A DNA stretch of 64,000 nucleotides from Cryptomeria japonica (GCF_030272615.1 NC_081413.1:19666285-19730284); one strand, 5' to 3'; numbered from the stretch's first letter, positions 44,000 to 56,897 are shown. The notes: a model not told the origin generated them from the letters alone. Made by a program: numbers and translations.

Positions 44000-45039
44000 T
44001 TGTTTGTGAAAAGACAGAGCTCTGTAACTGAGAAAAATAGGCTGGATATCCCACCATGTGTCTACTAACATTATTTTCTCTACAAGGTTAGAGTACAAAA
44101 CTTCTTTTGATGATTTTAAAAAGAACAAAATCAAACTCTTTCATGTTCTTTCACAAATTTCTATGAAGGTTAAAAATGAACACCATGCATATGTGGAGCA
44201 ACATCTCCACTTAGAATAAAAAATCATTGCAATGAAAGGATAAAAAGAATTTTGTTTTTTATGTCTTCGAAGGGATAGGTATTATGCTCTCCACTTCAAT
44301 GGGTGATCAAAAAACCAGATTCTTTTCTTTTATGCTTTTAGTAAATTTGTGTACTTACATCCTTTAGAAGGCCTGCCCTCCCGAGTTGCCCTTAGGGCAC
44401 CATTAAGGTTGGTTAGAGGGGAATGACCTAAGTGGCAATGGCTAAAGCCAAGTGATCCAAGATACTATTAATAAATGCATATGTGATTAAAATCATATGC
44501 GACAAGTGTTACATGCTATCACAGCGACAATATGCCTCCCTTAGTGCCTATATAATATATTAAAATTTGTAGAGCATAACCTCTACAGAGTGGGAGACCT
44601 CCCTTAACGGAGTGCAAAACACTGCTGATTGTGACCACTCAAACGAAACCCTTTCTAAACACCTCAAAAATTACAAGACAAACTGAGTCAATAACCAGAC
44701 ACTCGAATTATCACAGTGCAAGGGTGGGGAAGAATCTGCCCCCAAGATACTCACCATATATCTCCCAGGATAAAGGACCAATTGAGGAGCGATCTTCTTT
44801 GGTCTAATTTTTGGTAAAAGGCAAAAAAATGGGTGCACCCTAGGGTGTGATAGGGTTGGTTGAGTTGATGGAGTATCAAGATGTGGGTTGTGATAATACT
44901 TGTGACCTTTTGACCATTAGGAGAGTCTTCTTAATGTGCTATTGATTGATCAATTATAGCAAAAACAAAATGGGGTTTTGAAAAAGACTCCAATATTCAT
45001 GAGAATTTTAAAAAAGTTATTTAAACAAGTATTCTTTCT
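44000..45039 (+). other. Element F interior, no gene seen
   Basis: Non-coding interior. A GTCTCC-free AT-rich stretch with no long open frame and no recognisable domain. Confidence 0.45.
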
Positions 45040-45429
45040 GTGTTATTATTCTTTTTGATGTGTTTGTTGTGTCCTTTGCTACATTTCACCAAACTCAAAA
45101 TTTTTAGAAAATGCCCAAAAAAAAGTGGAATCTCAACCAGGTTTAGTAAAAAACATCAACAAGATCAAACCCCTCAACAAAGTCAAGTTTCAATATCAAC
45201 AAGATCAAAACCTTGCAGCTAACAAGCTTGTCAAGATCAACAACTAAAGAAAACATTGTAACATTCTAGAAATGGAGAAAACATCTTTGTAACATTGTGA
45301 TCCTAGGTCCAAACCAATCAAGCAAACATGATGTATTGGTGTTATGCATTTCTTAGGGAAGGTGAATAGTTCATCCCTTCCATTCCTATTCAAACACCAT
45401 CCATATAAACCTTAGCTCAACAAATCAAT

Positions 45430-45880
45430 ACTTTGGAACAACAAATGAGAGACATGACTAGTCCTAGCAACCATAGGGGTTGGTTAGAAAATATGATGAT
45501 GGAGGTGATAACCATGAGGGAATCACTATCAATCCAACCTTCTTTTTCTTGTGAGACCATTCAAACATGCCAACGTTCATTCTCCAACAAAATCATTCCT
45601 ACCTTAGTTCAACCAACATTAGAGTCATGTCAACCTTCTTTCAACCCAACATTCAAAGTACCTCTTTCAAACAAAATCAAACCTCTTTCACCCAAAATCA
45701 TACTCCTTTCAACCAAAATCAAATCCCTTTCAACCAAAATCCTTCCTCATCAATTCATCTTCAACATCATCTTCTGATTAAGCTTTATCCTTGGTTGGGT
45801 AGAAGTTTCACTACCAAGTCTTTTTACCCAAAATCTATCAATTGCTATATATCACACATTAATCAAAAGCTCTAACTCAT
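45430..45880 (+). pseudogene. Decayed Asn/Gln/Phe-rich repeat ORF in F
   Basis: Two overlapping frames (45433-45777 and 45567-45875) look like one coding region shifted near 45580-45650. It begins MEQQMRDMTSPSNHRG and passes into a hexapeptide ladder of the type (S/P)F(N/K/T)QN(Q/H): SFKQNQTSFTQNHTPFNQNQ, from an 18-bp tandem repeat at about 45655-45745. Low-complexity Asn/Gln segments occur in some gypsy Gag linkers, so a Gag remnant is possible. No Gag core or zinc finger is visible. Confidence 0.4.
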
Positions 45881-46838
45881 TATAGATACCTAGTTGGTCA
45901 TGTGGCTAGTGAAAAATCCAATATTCTGCTTCAGTGTCGCTGTAATTGCCATACCCAAGTAGGTTTCATTACTTACAAGTCAAGACAAGAAAATAAAAGA
46001 AAAATGTGTCATGCCAATATCCATCTCAAAGAAAAAAGAGAAAAGATATATAACTGAAATATCACGCATACACATGCAACAAAAAGCTTGACTATGGGAA
46101 CATGCAAATAACTTCATCAAGGCTATGGATGCATGTTGGCAATGGAGCAATACTTAAGAGATTACAGTGTATAACCTTGTCAGAGCCCTAAAATCTTGCT
46201 CATAGCGAGGCTCTATCTAGGTTGCTTTTGAAGTTAGAATAACCTACGTATCTAGTCACATAGGATTTCCAAGGGTCTTTGATGGTTATAAGAGTCAGAA
46301 TAAATTCAATTGCACACACATGGGCAAAGGAAGATCAAAGTTTCAAGAATTGGTGGAGAATTTTTCTGCAGCTCCTTTCATAAATCTTGGTTACATACTA
46401 TGTGTTAGGTTGGATGGTCTAAGGTTTTTTGAGAATGGATTGAACTCCTATCTCTGAAATGTTTCCTACCTTTGAATCAACTAGTGCATTTCAGAATGAA
46501 AGACACACACACTCATCTTTGTTCGAATAGGAACTTCATTTTCATCATGCATCTTGCATTGGCATAACTCGTATAAAAAATTCATTATCTCCATAAGCAT
46601 CGCCTAAATCATGATGTCATCATAGGTCTCCATATTGGGGGCATAACTGAAAAAAATCTCTAAAAATTAAAAAATGTCTTGAAAAAAGCCTTAAAAATCA
46701 AAAATCAAAAAGCACAGCAAGAAAGCATGAGCCATCCATCAAATCAAATCAATAATAGAAAAAATCTCAAAGTCTATAATCAAACTAATCACGTGTCTTT
46801 TTAATCAATTCATCAATCAAACTTTATCAAACATCAAC

Positions 46839-47765
46839 ATGTCTTATACAAGGAAGGGTATACTCGAAACCAGAGAGATCGGTCTTATAGAGGGTACTCA
46901 CTCTTTGAAACCAGACCTTCCTATGAATTATCACACAAATCAACACAACAACATAGATCAATATGACTGTTGGATTTTGTCCAAGTTAGTCATATATTTA
47001 TCAATTAATGGAAGGTCATATTTCATCAATACCAAAAACATTGAAAATTTCAAAAATCCAAAAAAATATTAAAAAATTCAAAATCAAACATCGAAAAACA
47101 TAAAAAATACAAAAACATTGAAAAATCAAGCCTAGAAAATGGAAATCCGTAATTGATGTTAAAATCCCACGTAATTGAGAATATTTATCCGCAATTGCTA
47201 TTAAAATCCATTGCAATTGCTATCAAAATCTGTTGCAATTTCTATCAGAATCTATTGCAATTGCTATCAAAATCCATTGCAATTGCTATCAAAATCCGTT
47301 GCAATTGCTAAAATCCACCGCAATTGCCAGAAAAGGGCAAAAATGCAAAAAATTCAAAATATCAAAAAATACAAAAATATTGAAAAAAGAAATTGAAAAT
47401 TTGCAATAACATGTCTCGCAAGAATCAAATATCCTAGCAACTATTCAACAAACACTTCGCATGAAGTTAAACAAAGGATACAACTATCTTGTCAAAAAAT
47501 CTGCAATCAAGCCGATCAAATGTCTAATCAATCGTATCAACTATCCATATCAACGTGATCATTATCTTGTCTTAAAAAGAAGAGGATACACTCGAAACCA
47601 GATAGGTCAATCTTAAATGGGGTCCACAAATTTATGAAATCAAATGTTATCAACTATCACATCGAACAATCACACGAAAACACAAATCAATATGGCTAGT
47701 GCATTTTTTTCTAGTTGGTATTATCTTTTATCAATTGGCGAAGATCATGTTTCTAGCTACTCAAG
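46839..47765 (+). repeat. Internal duplication in F, units about 730 bp apart
   Basis: About 180 bp starting near 46845 (GGGTATACTCGAAACCAGAG) recurs in diverged form near 47583 (GGATACACTCGAAACCAGAT), both running into a TTTATCAATT(A/G) segment (46999 and 47731). Related pieces with GGATGTATCCTTC and AAACTAGAC recur three times at 56185-56370 beyond T3. Confidence 0.6.
47160..47335 (+). repeat. Short tandem repeat, about 22-24 bp, GCAATTGC core
   Basis: Seven or so units of the form CCATTGCAATTGCTATCAAAAT with small changes. Each contains the 8-bp palindrome GCAATTGC or a one-base variant. Confidence 0.8.
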
Positions 47766-47838
47766 AATTCCAAAAGTGACTATAGGAGTCGTGATGGGCA
47801 TGATCCTTTTCTTTGTTTGCTATTTTTTTTTGGTGTGA
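47692..47838 (+). other. Short frame with a hydrophobic C-terminus in F
   Basis: 49 codons from MASAFFSSWYYLL to VTIGVVMGMILFFVCYFFLV, in the second copy of the internal duplication. The last 20 residues would form a membrane segment. Only weakly supported, since the first copy does not keep the frame; probably chance. Confidence 0.2.
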
Positions 47839-48334
47839 ACCAATGAAGTTCTGGGGCAATAGTTCCAGTGGGTGTCTATGATTGGTGTGTTCATTTGGCA
47901 AGTGTCCCATGAAGGATAACAATGCTTGTGACTACTACACATAACTTGACCCCTGTTGTGATTCCTAGAATGGAGGGTTCACTCCGTGTCTGCTACGTGT
48001 TTGTTTCTTGCAATGATATATCTATGCATCTTGGTTCCTCATACCCTGGTGTAATAAGTTCCATTGTTACATGTAAAAAGGCTCAATAATGAAATTGTGT
48101 TGCACTATGAATAAAGACAAGAAGACTATTCATCATCATCATCATATTATTTCATTTTTGTGATCTCATCATGCTAATTGTATCAGTCAAGATCACTCTC
48201 TCATCAAGCATCTTTTCTTCTATCAACTTGATGATTCTTCTATCACTTTTTCATCTAACATGATCTCTCTCATCACTTAATTCCAATCTTCTCATCAATT
48301 ATTCTATCATTTTCTCATTTGAATTATTAGATAT

Positions 48335-48339
48335 CTATC
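48335..48339. repeat. TSD of T3 (CTATC), partner at 56125-56129
   Basis: CTATC flanks T3 directly on both sides inside element F. Confidence 0.92.
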
Positions 48340-49532
48340 TGTAAAGCGGAAAATCGCAATCGAACCCTAGTTGCACTCCCCTCTTCCAACTCCGAGGAGA
48401 GAGAAGGGAGATTGCTAGGGTTGATGGTTTTCACTTAAGGGAGACTTTACATTCAAAAGAGGGGTTGAACCCCACAAGATCCAATCCCACGCAATGCAAG
48501 ATTGGATGCTAAATGAGTTTCAAGGGTTAAGACAGCAAGGCTACCCTCTTTTGTAAAGAATGTTGATAGAATAATTAAGCTAGGAATGCATAGAAAGTGA
48601 GAAAGATTCGCTTATAAACTGAGATAGGGATATAGGATGAAGCTGCGGACCTGGAATTAGTAGTAAAATGTCGATACGGTGCTGTCCTGCAAATTTGAGC
48701 AAAAGTTGACGGGACGATGGCGCCCGGCGCCACGGTCCTCCAAAAAATCCACGAAACGAAGGGGGATTTGTTCGTCTCTGCACAAGGATTCCAGATCTTC
48801 AATTTCAGCCGCGTACCTGCAACCTACACACAGAAAAGCGAAGATGATTGGGGGGTTAGGGATTAGGCGTTTGCCTTTAGGTCAAACCCCGGTTTTGGAA
48901 TTAACCAAGAAATGAGAAATGCTGTAAATGTAAATGTATGTAATGTAAAACAAGTACTAATACCTTGTTGTAAGGATGTTTGTATCCTTATGTGCGAAGG
49001 TATAGATGTTGTTGTTTGTTGTATGTAGTATGTTGTATGTAGTAAGTGATCTCCTCTTCAATGGTTGAATCCTTGTCTTGAATGCAACACTTAGCCTTGA
49101 ATGGAGACTTAGAAGGAATGCTCGGATGCTTGAATGCTTGAATGCTTGAATATCGTTTTTTCATATGTTCATCCTCTTACCCAAAATGAGAGAGAAAATG
49201 TAGTTTATATACTTGCCAATTAGGGTTAAAAGACTGATTTTCCCAACCTTAGGCCGACCAGGAAAGTTTATTTTCCAAATTGCAAACAAAAAGACACGAG
49301 ACTCCATAGGAGGCCGGGCCCAAAATAGGGCCAGGGACCAGGGCGCTGGGCACTCTGGTCCCACCTCCCGAGATAGCAGGGTGCAAGGAGGTTTAGGCCA
49401 GGGTGCTAGAAAATGCAGTTTTTAGTGTCGAAAATAGGTTTCGGGGTCTCCATTCAGGTTGCGTGTTGCGTCGCCATCGTGAAGACTAAAATGCAGTCGA
49501 AATTGCAAGTGTCGTAATTTTAGGATGCTACA
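48340..49532 (-). repeat. 3' LTR of T3
   Basis: 1,193 bp; minus strand TGTAGCATCC to GCTTTACA. TATATAAA at 49204-49211 (minus). Only one hairpin unit (49333-49363). Confidence 0.93.
49333..49363. repeat. GC-rich hairpin, 1 unit (T3 3' LTR)
   Basis: A single GGGACCAGGGCGCTGGGC...TGGTCCC inverted repeat with a mismatched right arm (GGGCACTCTGG). Confidence 0.82.
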
Positions 49533-49547
49533 TTTAGCCCCCACTTT
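49533..49547 (-). other. Polypurine tract of T3
   Basis: Minus strand AAAGTGGGGGCTAAA directly before the 3' LTR start. Confidence 0.8.
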
Positions 49548-50276
49548 AGCGGGAGTATGTATGCTCATACTTTCGGTAAAGTACAAGGAAACAACATTGA
49601 AAGACTTTCACCACGTCAAGGAGGCAAGACACACCAAGCCCCCAGTGGACTAAGGATCTTACGACTTCGATTGACAAAGTAAAAGGGAAGATCATGAGGG
49701 AAAACCATGACTGTCAGTAGTAAGGTTCCCTCACTATGAGTCATGCAAGAAAAATACCAAAAATTTTCAAGGCAAAGCTAAGTTCGCCAAGAAATTTTCA
49801 AGTATCTCGAAAGGATAGATAGGGTGTATGCCCCCCTACGTTAAAGAGATCGCACATGCCTCAACGGGGGTGATTGTTTTAACGTAGTGATACACATAAG
49901 AAATGAGAAAGGAAAGGAGCATGTTATCGCAAAGATTTAGCCCCCAAGTGTGAGATAAACCCAAGGATAATGGACACAAAACACAAAGCATGAGGTGACT
50001 TCACTTTCCTCGAGGTCAGTATGCTGTATGATAAGTCATGTATATATATCATATGTATGTATGCATAATTTTTCTTCATTCCTCAATCAAGGAAGGTCAC
50101 CTAGAAGAAGGGAACACATGTGTCTTTTGAGTCAACATGAGAGAGACCAAAAGAGATCTCAATGCTTTGCATCGTCCTCAAGTAGACAACACTAAGGACA
50201 ACAAATAGAAGAATGAGAATAACATATAGAAGAAGTAACAAAAGAGAGGAGGAGAGAATCTGCTATGCTAATGTAA
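49548..50276 (-). other. 3' untranslated interior of T3
   Basis: Colinear with the same part of T1 and T2; no shared coding frame. Confidence 0.6.
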
Positions 50277-53200
50277 CTAGTCTAGCACATCATCTACCCC
50301 CCGATCTTGCTGATCAATGTTTCGGGAAGGCAGGGAACACGCTAGAGGAGGAACATCCAACAGAGCAGATGGAGCTATCACAAGATCCAAACAAGGGCTA
50401 TGTTCATGTTCCAAGCCACATTGTTCTTGTCTAGGAGCTAGGATAAGTGCTTTAGAAAATTCATTAGATAAATGGTTATCAATATCAACAAGTTCATATT
50501 CACTATCAGAAGCAAGAGGAGTAACATGTTCATCATAAATAACATTTTCATCTATATCATCATCAAGATTTTTAAAAATAGGATCTTTCACTCGCACAGG
50601 ATCAAGACCATCATGCATCTTATGTTTAGGAGATTTAGGCTCAATTTTCGGCTGAGGAGAAAATGGAATAATGCTTGTTGAAGGTGTTTTCGGAGATTGC
50701 AAAGTTTGAGAAGCAGTTGCTTGAGCTCTAAGATGACGCTTTCGTCGGCATTCACATGCAAAATGATTTCGTCTAGTCTTAGTAGGAAGTGGAGAAGATT
50801 AAGGAGGAGGAATGTTCTCATCCTTATCACTTGGGTGTTTAGGTTGTGGTCTCTTAGGCTGGATAATAGGAGAAGAAGAAGGTCTCTTCTCTCTATAGAA
50901 GGAAGGAGGAGGAACTGCTCCATATAAAGGAGGAATTTTTGGTTTAGGAAGAAGACCAAGTCCATCATGACGAGGAGGTATAGGTCTACTCTTAGAAGTT
51001 TTATTAGGCATAGACATAGTCACATCCATAGGGATGGGTTGGGAATCTTCTTGAGGAAAGACATTAGTTTTATCTTTCAAAGGGAGAACTTCCTTCTCAA
51101 GAACGATAGGAATATCAAGTTTGGGTGTTCTAGGTTCACTTAAAGATAGGATCATATCCGTTTTCCACTTTTGATAAGATTTGAAAAGATGATCACTTCG
51201 CGGAGGAAGAGATTGGAATTGTTTAGGCCAAAGGTAATCAATAGGAACACTAGAAGTTCTTTCAGCTGGTTTAAAGAGACTATGATTGACAATAACAACT
51301 TCACCATTATGGGGAAATTTCAAACATTTATGAATAGGAGAAGCAATAGCTTTCATGGAAGATAGCCAAGGATAGCCAAGCTTCACACGAAATTGTTCGG
51401 ATGAAGGAATAATAGCAAAGTTCACATCAAGAGATTTGTTATGGACCTCAATAGGCAATGTAATAGAACCAATTGCAGGAGAAGAAAATGCATCAAATAA
51501 TTTCACAATCACATCTGTTTTGTCATAGATCACTTGATTCAATTGCAAAGTAAAAAAAAATTCCTCAGTAATAACATTAACCATGCACGAAGGATCAATA
51601 AGCACTCCACGGCAAGGTGTATTCTTGACTTTTGCAACTATATACAAAGGACCATCGGGTGCCCTAATAGTTTCACTAGAATCAAATGTGATGGAAGGTT
51701 CTTTAGGGTTTTCTTGCTGCTCTACAAAGTTAATCACATTCGGAGTCATAGACACAAGACCATCAGATGATAAAGAAGAATCATTAGTCTCAATCGCATT
51801 AGAGGTATGAGAAGGTAATGGATCAGTAAAAATCTGAAGATTTTGGTTAGGAGGAGCTACAGGTGTGTTGCCTTTATCATTCATTCCAGAAACATAGATA
51901 GTATTATTATCAATCAAATCTTGAATCTTACCTTTTAAAGGAAAAACATTTTTCAGTATCATGCCCAGGCTGACGATGAAATTGACAAAAAGCTTTGTTA
52001 TCAAAGTAAGGTGAAGTAATCTTTGCAGGATCAATTTGCCTTATAGGAGGAAGAGTAAGCACATTTTGTTCCAATAACTTATTCATAATACTATGCAATG
52101 ATTCATTCAAAGGAGTATACTTTCTTTCTTTCTTGAAAAATTTAGAAATAGGAGGCACACCTGATGCTGCATTCGCATTGTTGTTGATGATGTTTTCATT
52201 GAATTTGATGGAATCTCTGTTCGGTTTAAACTTCCCAAATGGTTGTTGATTGCTATCACCCTTATCACTCGGAGCCATAGGATGTGATTGTTCCATTTGA
52301 CTCACAGTCAGTTGATAATTGTGAAGAGTTGCACACAACTGTTGGAAAGAAGTAAACTCAGAAAACAGAAGTTTTTCTCTAATATCTTTTTGTAAATTAG
52401 AAATAAAGATTCTTTGAATATCATTGTCAGGCACTGGAAAAGAAATTTGAGCATACAAATGTTTATAGCTACCAATGAAATCAGTCACTTTTTCTTTAAC
52501 ACCTTGTTTACAATGCATTAAATCAATCAAAGTAACTTTAGGACTTATATTGTTCTGAAATTGTTGAATGAAAGCATTTGCAAGTTGTTCGAAAGAAGTA
52601 ATAGAATAAGAGGGCAATGAGCAATACCATTGTAGGGCTTTGTCTCTTAATGTTCTAGTAAACAATTTCGCAAACAACCTTTGGTCATAAGCAAAATCAG
52701 TACATATTGTTTGAAAAGTCTTAACATGTGTTAGAGGATCACCTTTACCATTATAAAGCTCCAAATGTGGGATTTCAACATGTTTAGGAGGGATAGCTCG
52801 AACAATGTCAAGAGAAATTGGGCTCGCAACATCAAATGTGGGCACACTAAACTTAGATTGATTCATAGAGGCAATTTGTTGCTGTAAAGAAGAGATAGTT
52901 TGTGCAAGATTGTTAATGGTCGCTTCAGTCAAAGAATTCATATTAGATGTGTTAGATTGAGATGGAGGTGTTATGTTATTGAAAGAAGGTAAAGAGTAAG
53001 GTGGTGGGACTCTATGATAATTAGTCATAGGAGATGATTGGACAGGAGGAACACTACAAGGAGGAATGGAATGATTGAATGAATTGCCCCCTTGCATCAT
53101 GTTCATTTGTGGAGATGTAATAGGAACACTCATTGAAGGAATGAATGAAGAAGTCAGATTAAATGAAGGAAGAGGGTTAATTGAAGAGGAAGGATTGCCC

Positions 53201-53721
53201 CCATGACTAGTGATCACAGGAGGAATGTCTTGTATAGAAGTAGTCGTTATGTTTGATGTAAAGGTAGGTATGCTAGCAATAGGAGTTGTCAAAGGAATAG
53301 AATGATTAACTTGTGTGGGAGGTTGTGTATAACCTAAAGTTTCGGCACAACTCTTCATAGGCATCACATTCGAATCCACAATGTGTGCAATACCACACAA
53401 AATATCAATTCCATTCTTATCACTTTGAAGCATGCATTTTAGACCCTCAATTAAAGGAAGAGCTTGACTATCGGGGTATTCTTGAGACATCCATTGTCGA
53501 AAATCGTCAAATTGTTTATCCAATTTTGAAAGTTGTTCTACAGAATCCTCATGGAGAGCTTCTTCATCATTAGGAGGATTAGAGGAATTACCCATGTCCT
53601 CGTTAAAAAGGCTATTCAAATTAGGTTCCATCTCCTCGGTAATTAAACCTCGGAAAGACTTAATTCTACGGTTTCGTCTAACGGGAATAGTGTAAGTAGG
53701 GCTTATTGTTGTAAAACTCAT
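50277..53721 (-). pseudogene. T3 Gag-protease polyprotein, one frameshift and few stops
   Basis: About 1,148 codons from MSFTTISPTY (53721). The N-terminal 597 codons are fully open: Ser/Pro/Asn-rich start, coiled-coil-like stretch, gypsy Gag core (LELYNGKGDPLTHVKTF) and zinc finger CQFHRQPGHDTEKCF. One extra base near 51945 shifts the frame; the second piece (52034-50799) carries the protease-like domain (VLIDPSCMVNVI, LGYPWLSSMKAIASP) and the proline-rich part to PPP, where a stop replaces Gln. The last piece (50702-50277) has the acidic tail (NLDDDIDENVIYDEHV) to LDIDQQD-like sequence. This copy keeps the longest intact Gag, from start to zinc finger. No pol follows. Confidence 0.87.
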
Positions 53722-54881
53722 GCACTAGAAAGAGAGAGAAGATTTTGAATTTAGAGGTAGCAATTTTCAGTAAAATCAGCCAATCTTCTAGATTTAAGCT
53801 GTTAAATGCAATCACGACAGTCTCCCGAAATTTTGAAAAAAATGTCTGGGACCGTGGTGCTCGGAGTGCACACGGTCCCTGCAACTTTTTTTGAAATTTG
53901 CAGGGATGAAAGTTATGATGATTTTAGAGCTAATCTGAAAAAATTGAGTGATTTTACGATCTGTAGATAGGCCAAATTAAAGTTGCAATCTCAAAATTGA
54001 ACACTACCAAGATTGTCGAAAAATGCAAAATTTGAATTTTGAAAAAGAGAGGGAAACTGAAATTTTGAATTTTATGATTTTAGGGGAAATACCAAAAGCA
54101 ATGCAAGTTTTGAAAATTAAAAATTGACTCAATTTCACGCAAAATTCAATTTTGAAAGCGGAAATCAAAGTTGTTGTAATTAAGTACTTAATTTCAAAAG
54201 TCACAAATTGCAAGAATTTGAATAAAGCACTGAAATTTCGAATGAATGCAAACACACTTTTCAGATTTAGGACAGTAAGAACACAATTTTGACACAAAAT
54301 TTCAATTTCAACAATTTTTGAATGATTAGAAGCCCTAGACCAAGCAATCACAAGGCCAACTTTGACTGTAATTTTGAAAGTGTTATAATTGATAAAATCA
54401 GCCAAAATTTTGGATTTTAGCAGGAAAATACAGTAAGATCTAGCTCCCGAGATTTTGGAAAAAATGTCGGGGACGATGGTGCTCGGCGTGCACACGGTCC
54501 TCGCAACTTTTTTCCAAATTTTCAGGGATGAAAGATATTGTGATTTTATTGCGGAATCCAAAGTTACAGCTGATTTGGAAATGTTTTGATCAGTGAAATT
54601 GTCGGACAAAGGTTGAATCAAGAGGGTTTCAAAAATTAGGGTTTTGACACTTAACCACTTAATTTTCAAAAATAAAGCACAAATATGAATTGATAATTTG
54701 TAATAGAAGGGCAGATCTAAAACAAGCATTAACAATTAAACATTTCACAAGTTCAATTTTCAAAAAGAAAATTTAGGGTTTTTATGCAATTAACCTCTAA
54801 AATTTTGCAAAAGATCAAACATGGAAATGTAATCAAGGAATCAATTTTCAGATCTAATCATGAATAATCAGAAAGGATGTT
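53722..54881 (-). other. T3 leader with possible upstream ORF
   Basis: AT-rich leader with the same direct repeat as T1. An open frame of 243 codons (54735-54004, MLMLVLDLPFYYK) matches the 260-codon frame of T1 in start and position. Conservation of length across two copies is suggestive, but T2 is broken and composition is low-complexity. Confidence 0.4.
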
Positions 54882-54897
54882 CACGTCGAGTTCACCA
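54882..54897 (-). other. Primer-binding site of T3, tRNA-Trp type
   Basis: Minus strand TGGTGAACTCGACGTG, one mismatch to T1 and T2. Confidence 0.65.
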
Positions 54898-54900
54898 AAA

Positions 54901-56124
54901 TATAAAGTGGAAAATCGCAATCGAACCCTAGTTGCACTCCCCTCTTCCAACTCCGAGGAGAGAGAAGGGAGATTGCTAGGGTTGATGGTTTTCACTTAAG
55001 GGAGACTTTACATTCAAAAGAGGGGTTGAAACCCACAAGATCCAATCCCACGCAATGCAAGATTGGATGCTAAATGAGTTTCAAGGGTTAAGACAGCAAG
55101 GCTACCCTCTTTTGTAAAGAATGTTGATAGAATAATTAAGCTAGGAATGCATAGAAAGTGAGAAAGATTCGCTTATAAACTGAGATAGAGATATAGGATG
55201 AAGCTGCGGACCTGGAATTAGCAGTAAAATGTTGATACGGTGCTGTCCTGCAAATTTGAGCAAAAGTTGACGGGACGATGGCGCCCGGCGCCACGGTCCT
55301 CCGAAAAATCCGTGAAACGAAGGGGGATCTGTTCGTCTCTGCACAAGGATTCCAGATCTTCAATTTTAGCCGTGTACCTGCAACCTACACACAAAAAAGC
55401 AAAGACAATTGGGGGGTTAGGGATTAGGGGTTTGCCTTTAGGTCAAACCCTGGTTTTGGAATTAACCAAGAAATGAGAAATGTTGTAAATGTAAATGTAT
55501 GTAATGTAAAACAAGTACTAATACCTTGTTGTAAGGATGTTTGTATCCTTATGTGCGAAGGTATAGATGTTGTTGTTTGTTGTATGTAGTATGTTGTATG
55601 TAGTAAGTGATCTCCTCTTCAATGGTTGAATCCTTGTCTTGAATGCAACACTTAGCCTTGAATGGAGACTTAGAAGGAATGCTTGGATGCTTGAATGCTT
55701 GAATGCTTGAATATCATTTTTTCATATGTTCATCCTCTTACCCAAAATGAGAGAGAAAATGTAGTTTATATACTTGCCAATTAGGGTTAAAAGACTGATT
55801 TTCCCAACCTTAGGCCGACCAGGAATGTTTATTTTCCAAATTGCAAACAAAAAGACCCGAGACCCCATAGGAGGCCGGGCCCAAAATAGGGCCAGGGACC
55901 AGGGCACTGGGCGCCATGGTCCTGGGGGACCAGGGCGCTGGGCGCTCTGGTCCCACCTCTCGGGACAGCAGGGTGCAAGGAGGTTCAGGCCAGGGTGCTA
56001 GAAAATGCAGTTTTTAGTGTCGAAAACAGGTTTTGGGGTCTCCATTCAGGTTGCGTGTTGCGTCACCATCGTGAAGACCGAAATGCAGTCAAAATTGCAA
56101 GTGTCACAATTTTAGGACGCTACA
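54901..56124 (-). repeat. 5' LTR of T3
   Basis: 1,224 bp. The inner terminus is mutated (plus strand TATAAAG instead of TGTAAAG). TATATAAA at 55765-55772 (minus); two hairpin units at 55893-55954. Confidence 0.93.
55893..55954. repeat. GC-rich hairpin tandem repeat, 2 units (T3 5' LTR)
   Basis: Two units, GGGACCAGGGCACTGGGCGCC and GGGACCAGGGCGCTGGGCGC, each with a TGGTCC right arm. Confidence 0.86.
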
Positions 56125-56129
56125 CTATC

Positions 56130-56883
56130 AATCAATTATTCTACATCATTCACATATTTTGATCATCTATCTTTGTCTTCTACATGTTGTATCCTTCCTG
56201 AAACTAGACGTTTTTTATCTATCTTTTCCTTATACATGATTTATCCTTCCTAAAACCCAACGTGATCATATATCTTTATCTTATACAGGATGTATCCTTC
56301 TTCAAACTAGACATTTTGATCATCTTTGTCTTAGATAGGATGTGTCCTTCCTAAAACCAGACTTTATCTTTATCAAATCAATCCTATCAATCTTATCATT
56401 CAATAAATATACAAACCATTTTAACCATTTCTTTTTTGTAATAAAACTCATTCATGTTATCAACTAACCATTCTTCCAACTATCATATAACATTATTCTT
56501 CTTTCAAGAGATCATTCATGCCTTTAATGCAAAAAGAAATCTCTCAAGTAACTAATATTTTCAATTGCGAGAAAATAATGCAATTGCAAATTAATATTAG
56601 CAATTTCGGATAAATATACACTCAATTGCGGATGACATAATTTTTGCACTTCTAGAAATCGAAGGAAAATTTGGAAAAAACAAACAAAAATGGGCTTAAT
56701 TTTGGAAACCTCACCAAGCTTCACATTATTACTTACTAGCACATTTTCTAAAAAATGGTCTTTGATCCACAAATTTCCGACCACTTTTTTCGAGGGGACA
56801 TATTTATACCCTAAATGTCGTCGAGCATACCAAGGTAGAAATTTTTTTATTTTCTTTGAAACAATGTTGTTCCGACATTGTCT
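56130..56883 (+). other. Element F 3' interior
   Basis: Contains three diverged copies of a roughly 60-70 bp unit with GGATGTATCCTTCCTxAAACxAGAC (56185-56370) and another GCAATTGC-like cluster (56565-56635). No coding pattern. Confidence 0.55.
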
Positions 56884-56897
56884 GAAAGAGGGGCGAA
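56884..56897 (+). other. Polypurine tract of element F
   Basis: GAAAGAGGGGCGAA directly before the 3' LTR start TGTAGACACC. Confidence 0.75.

Larger units (their letters stand above)
48340..56124 (-). mobile_element. Family T copy 3 (T3), full length
   Basis: A minus-strand element of 7,785 bp with a CTATC TSD, LTRs of 1,193 and 1,224 bp, the tRNA-Trp primer site with one mismatch, leader, Gag-protease region (53721-50277), tail and polypurine tract. Colinear with T1 and T2 across its whole length and again without reverse transcriptase, RNase H or integrase. The 31-bp difference between its LTRs equals one unit of the hairpin repeat. Confidence 0.94.

Noticed and set aside
47160-47335. CRISPR-like regular repeat
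   Set aside because: Repeats are contiguous, imperfect and without spacers, lie inside a plant retrotransposon, and no cas gene is present.
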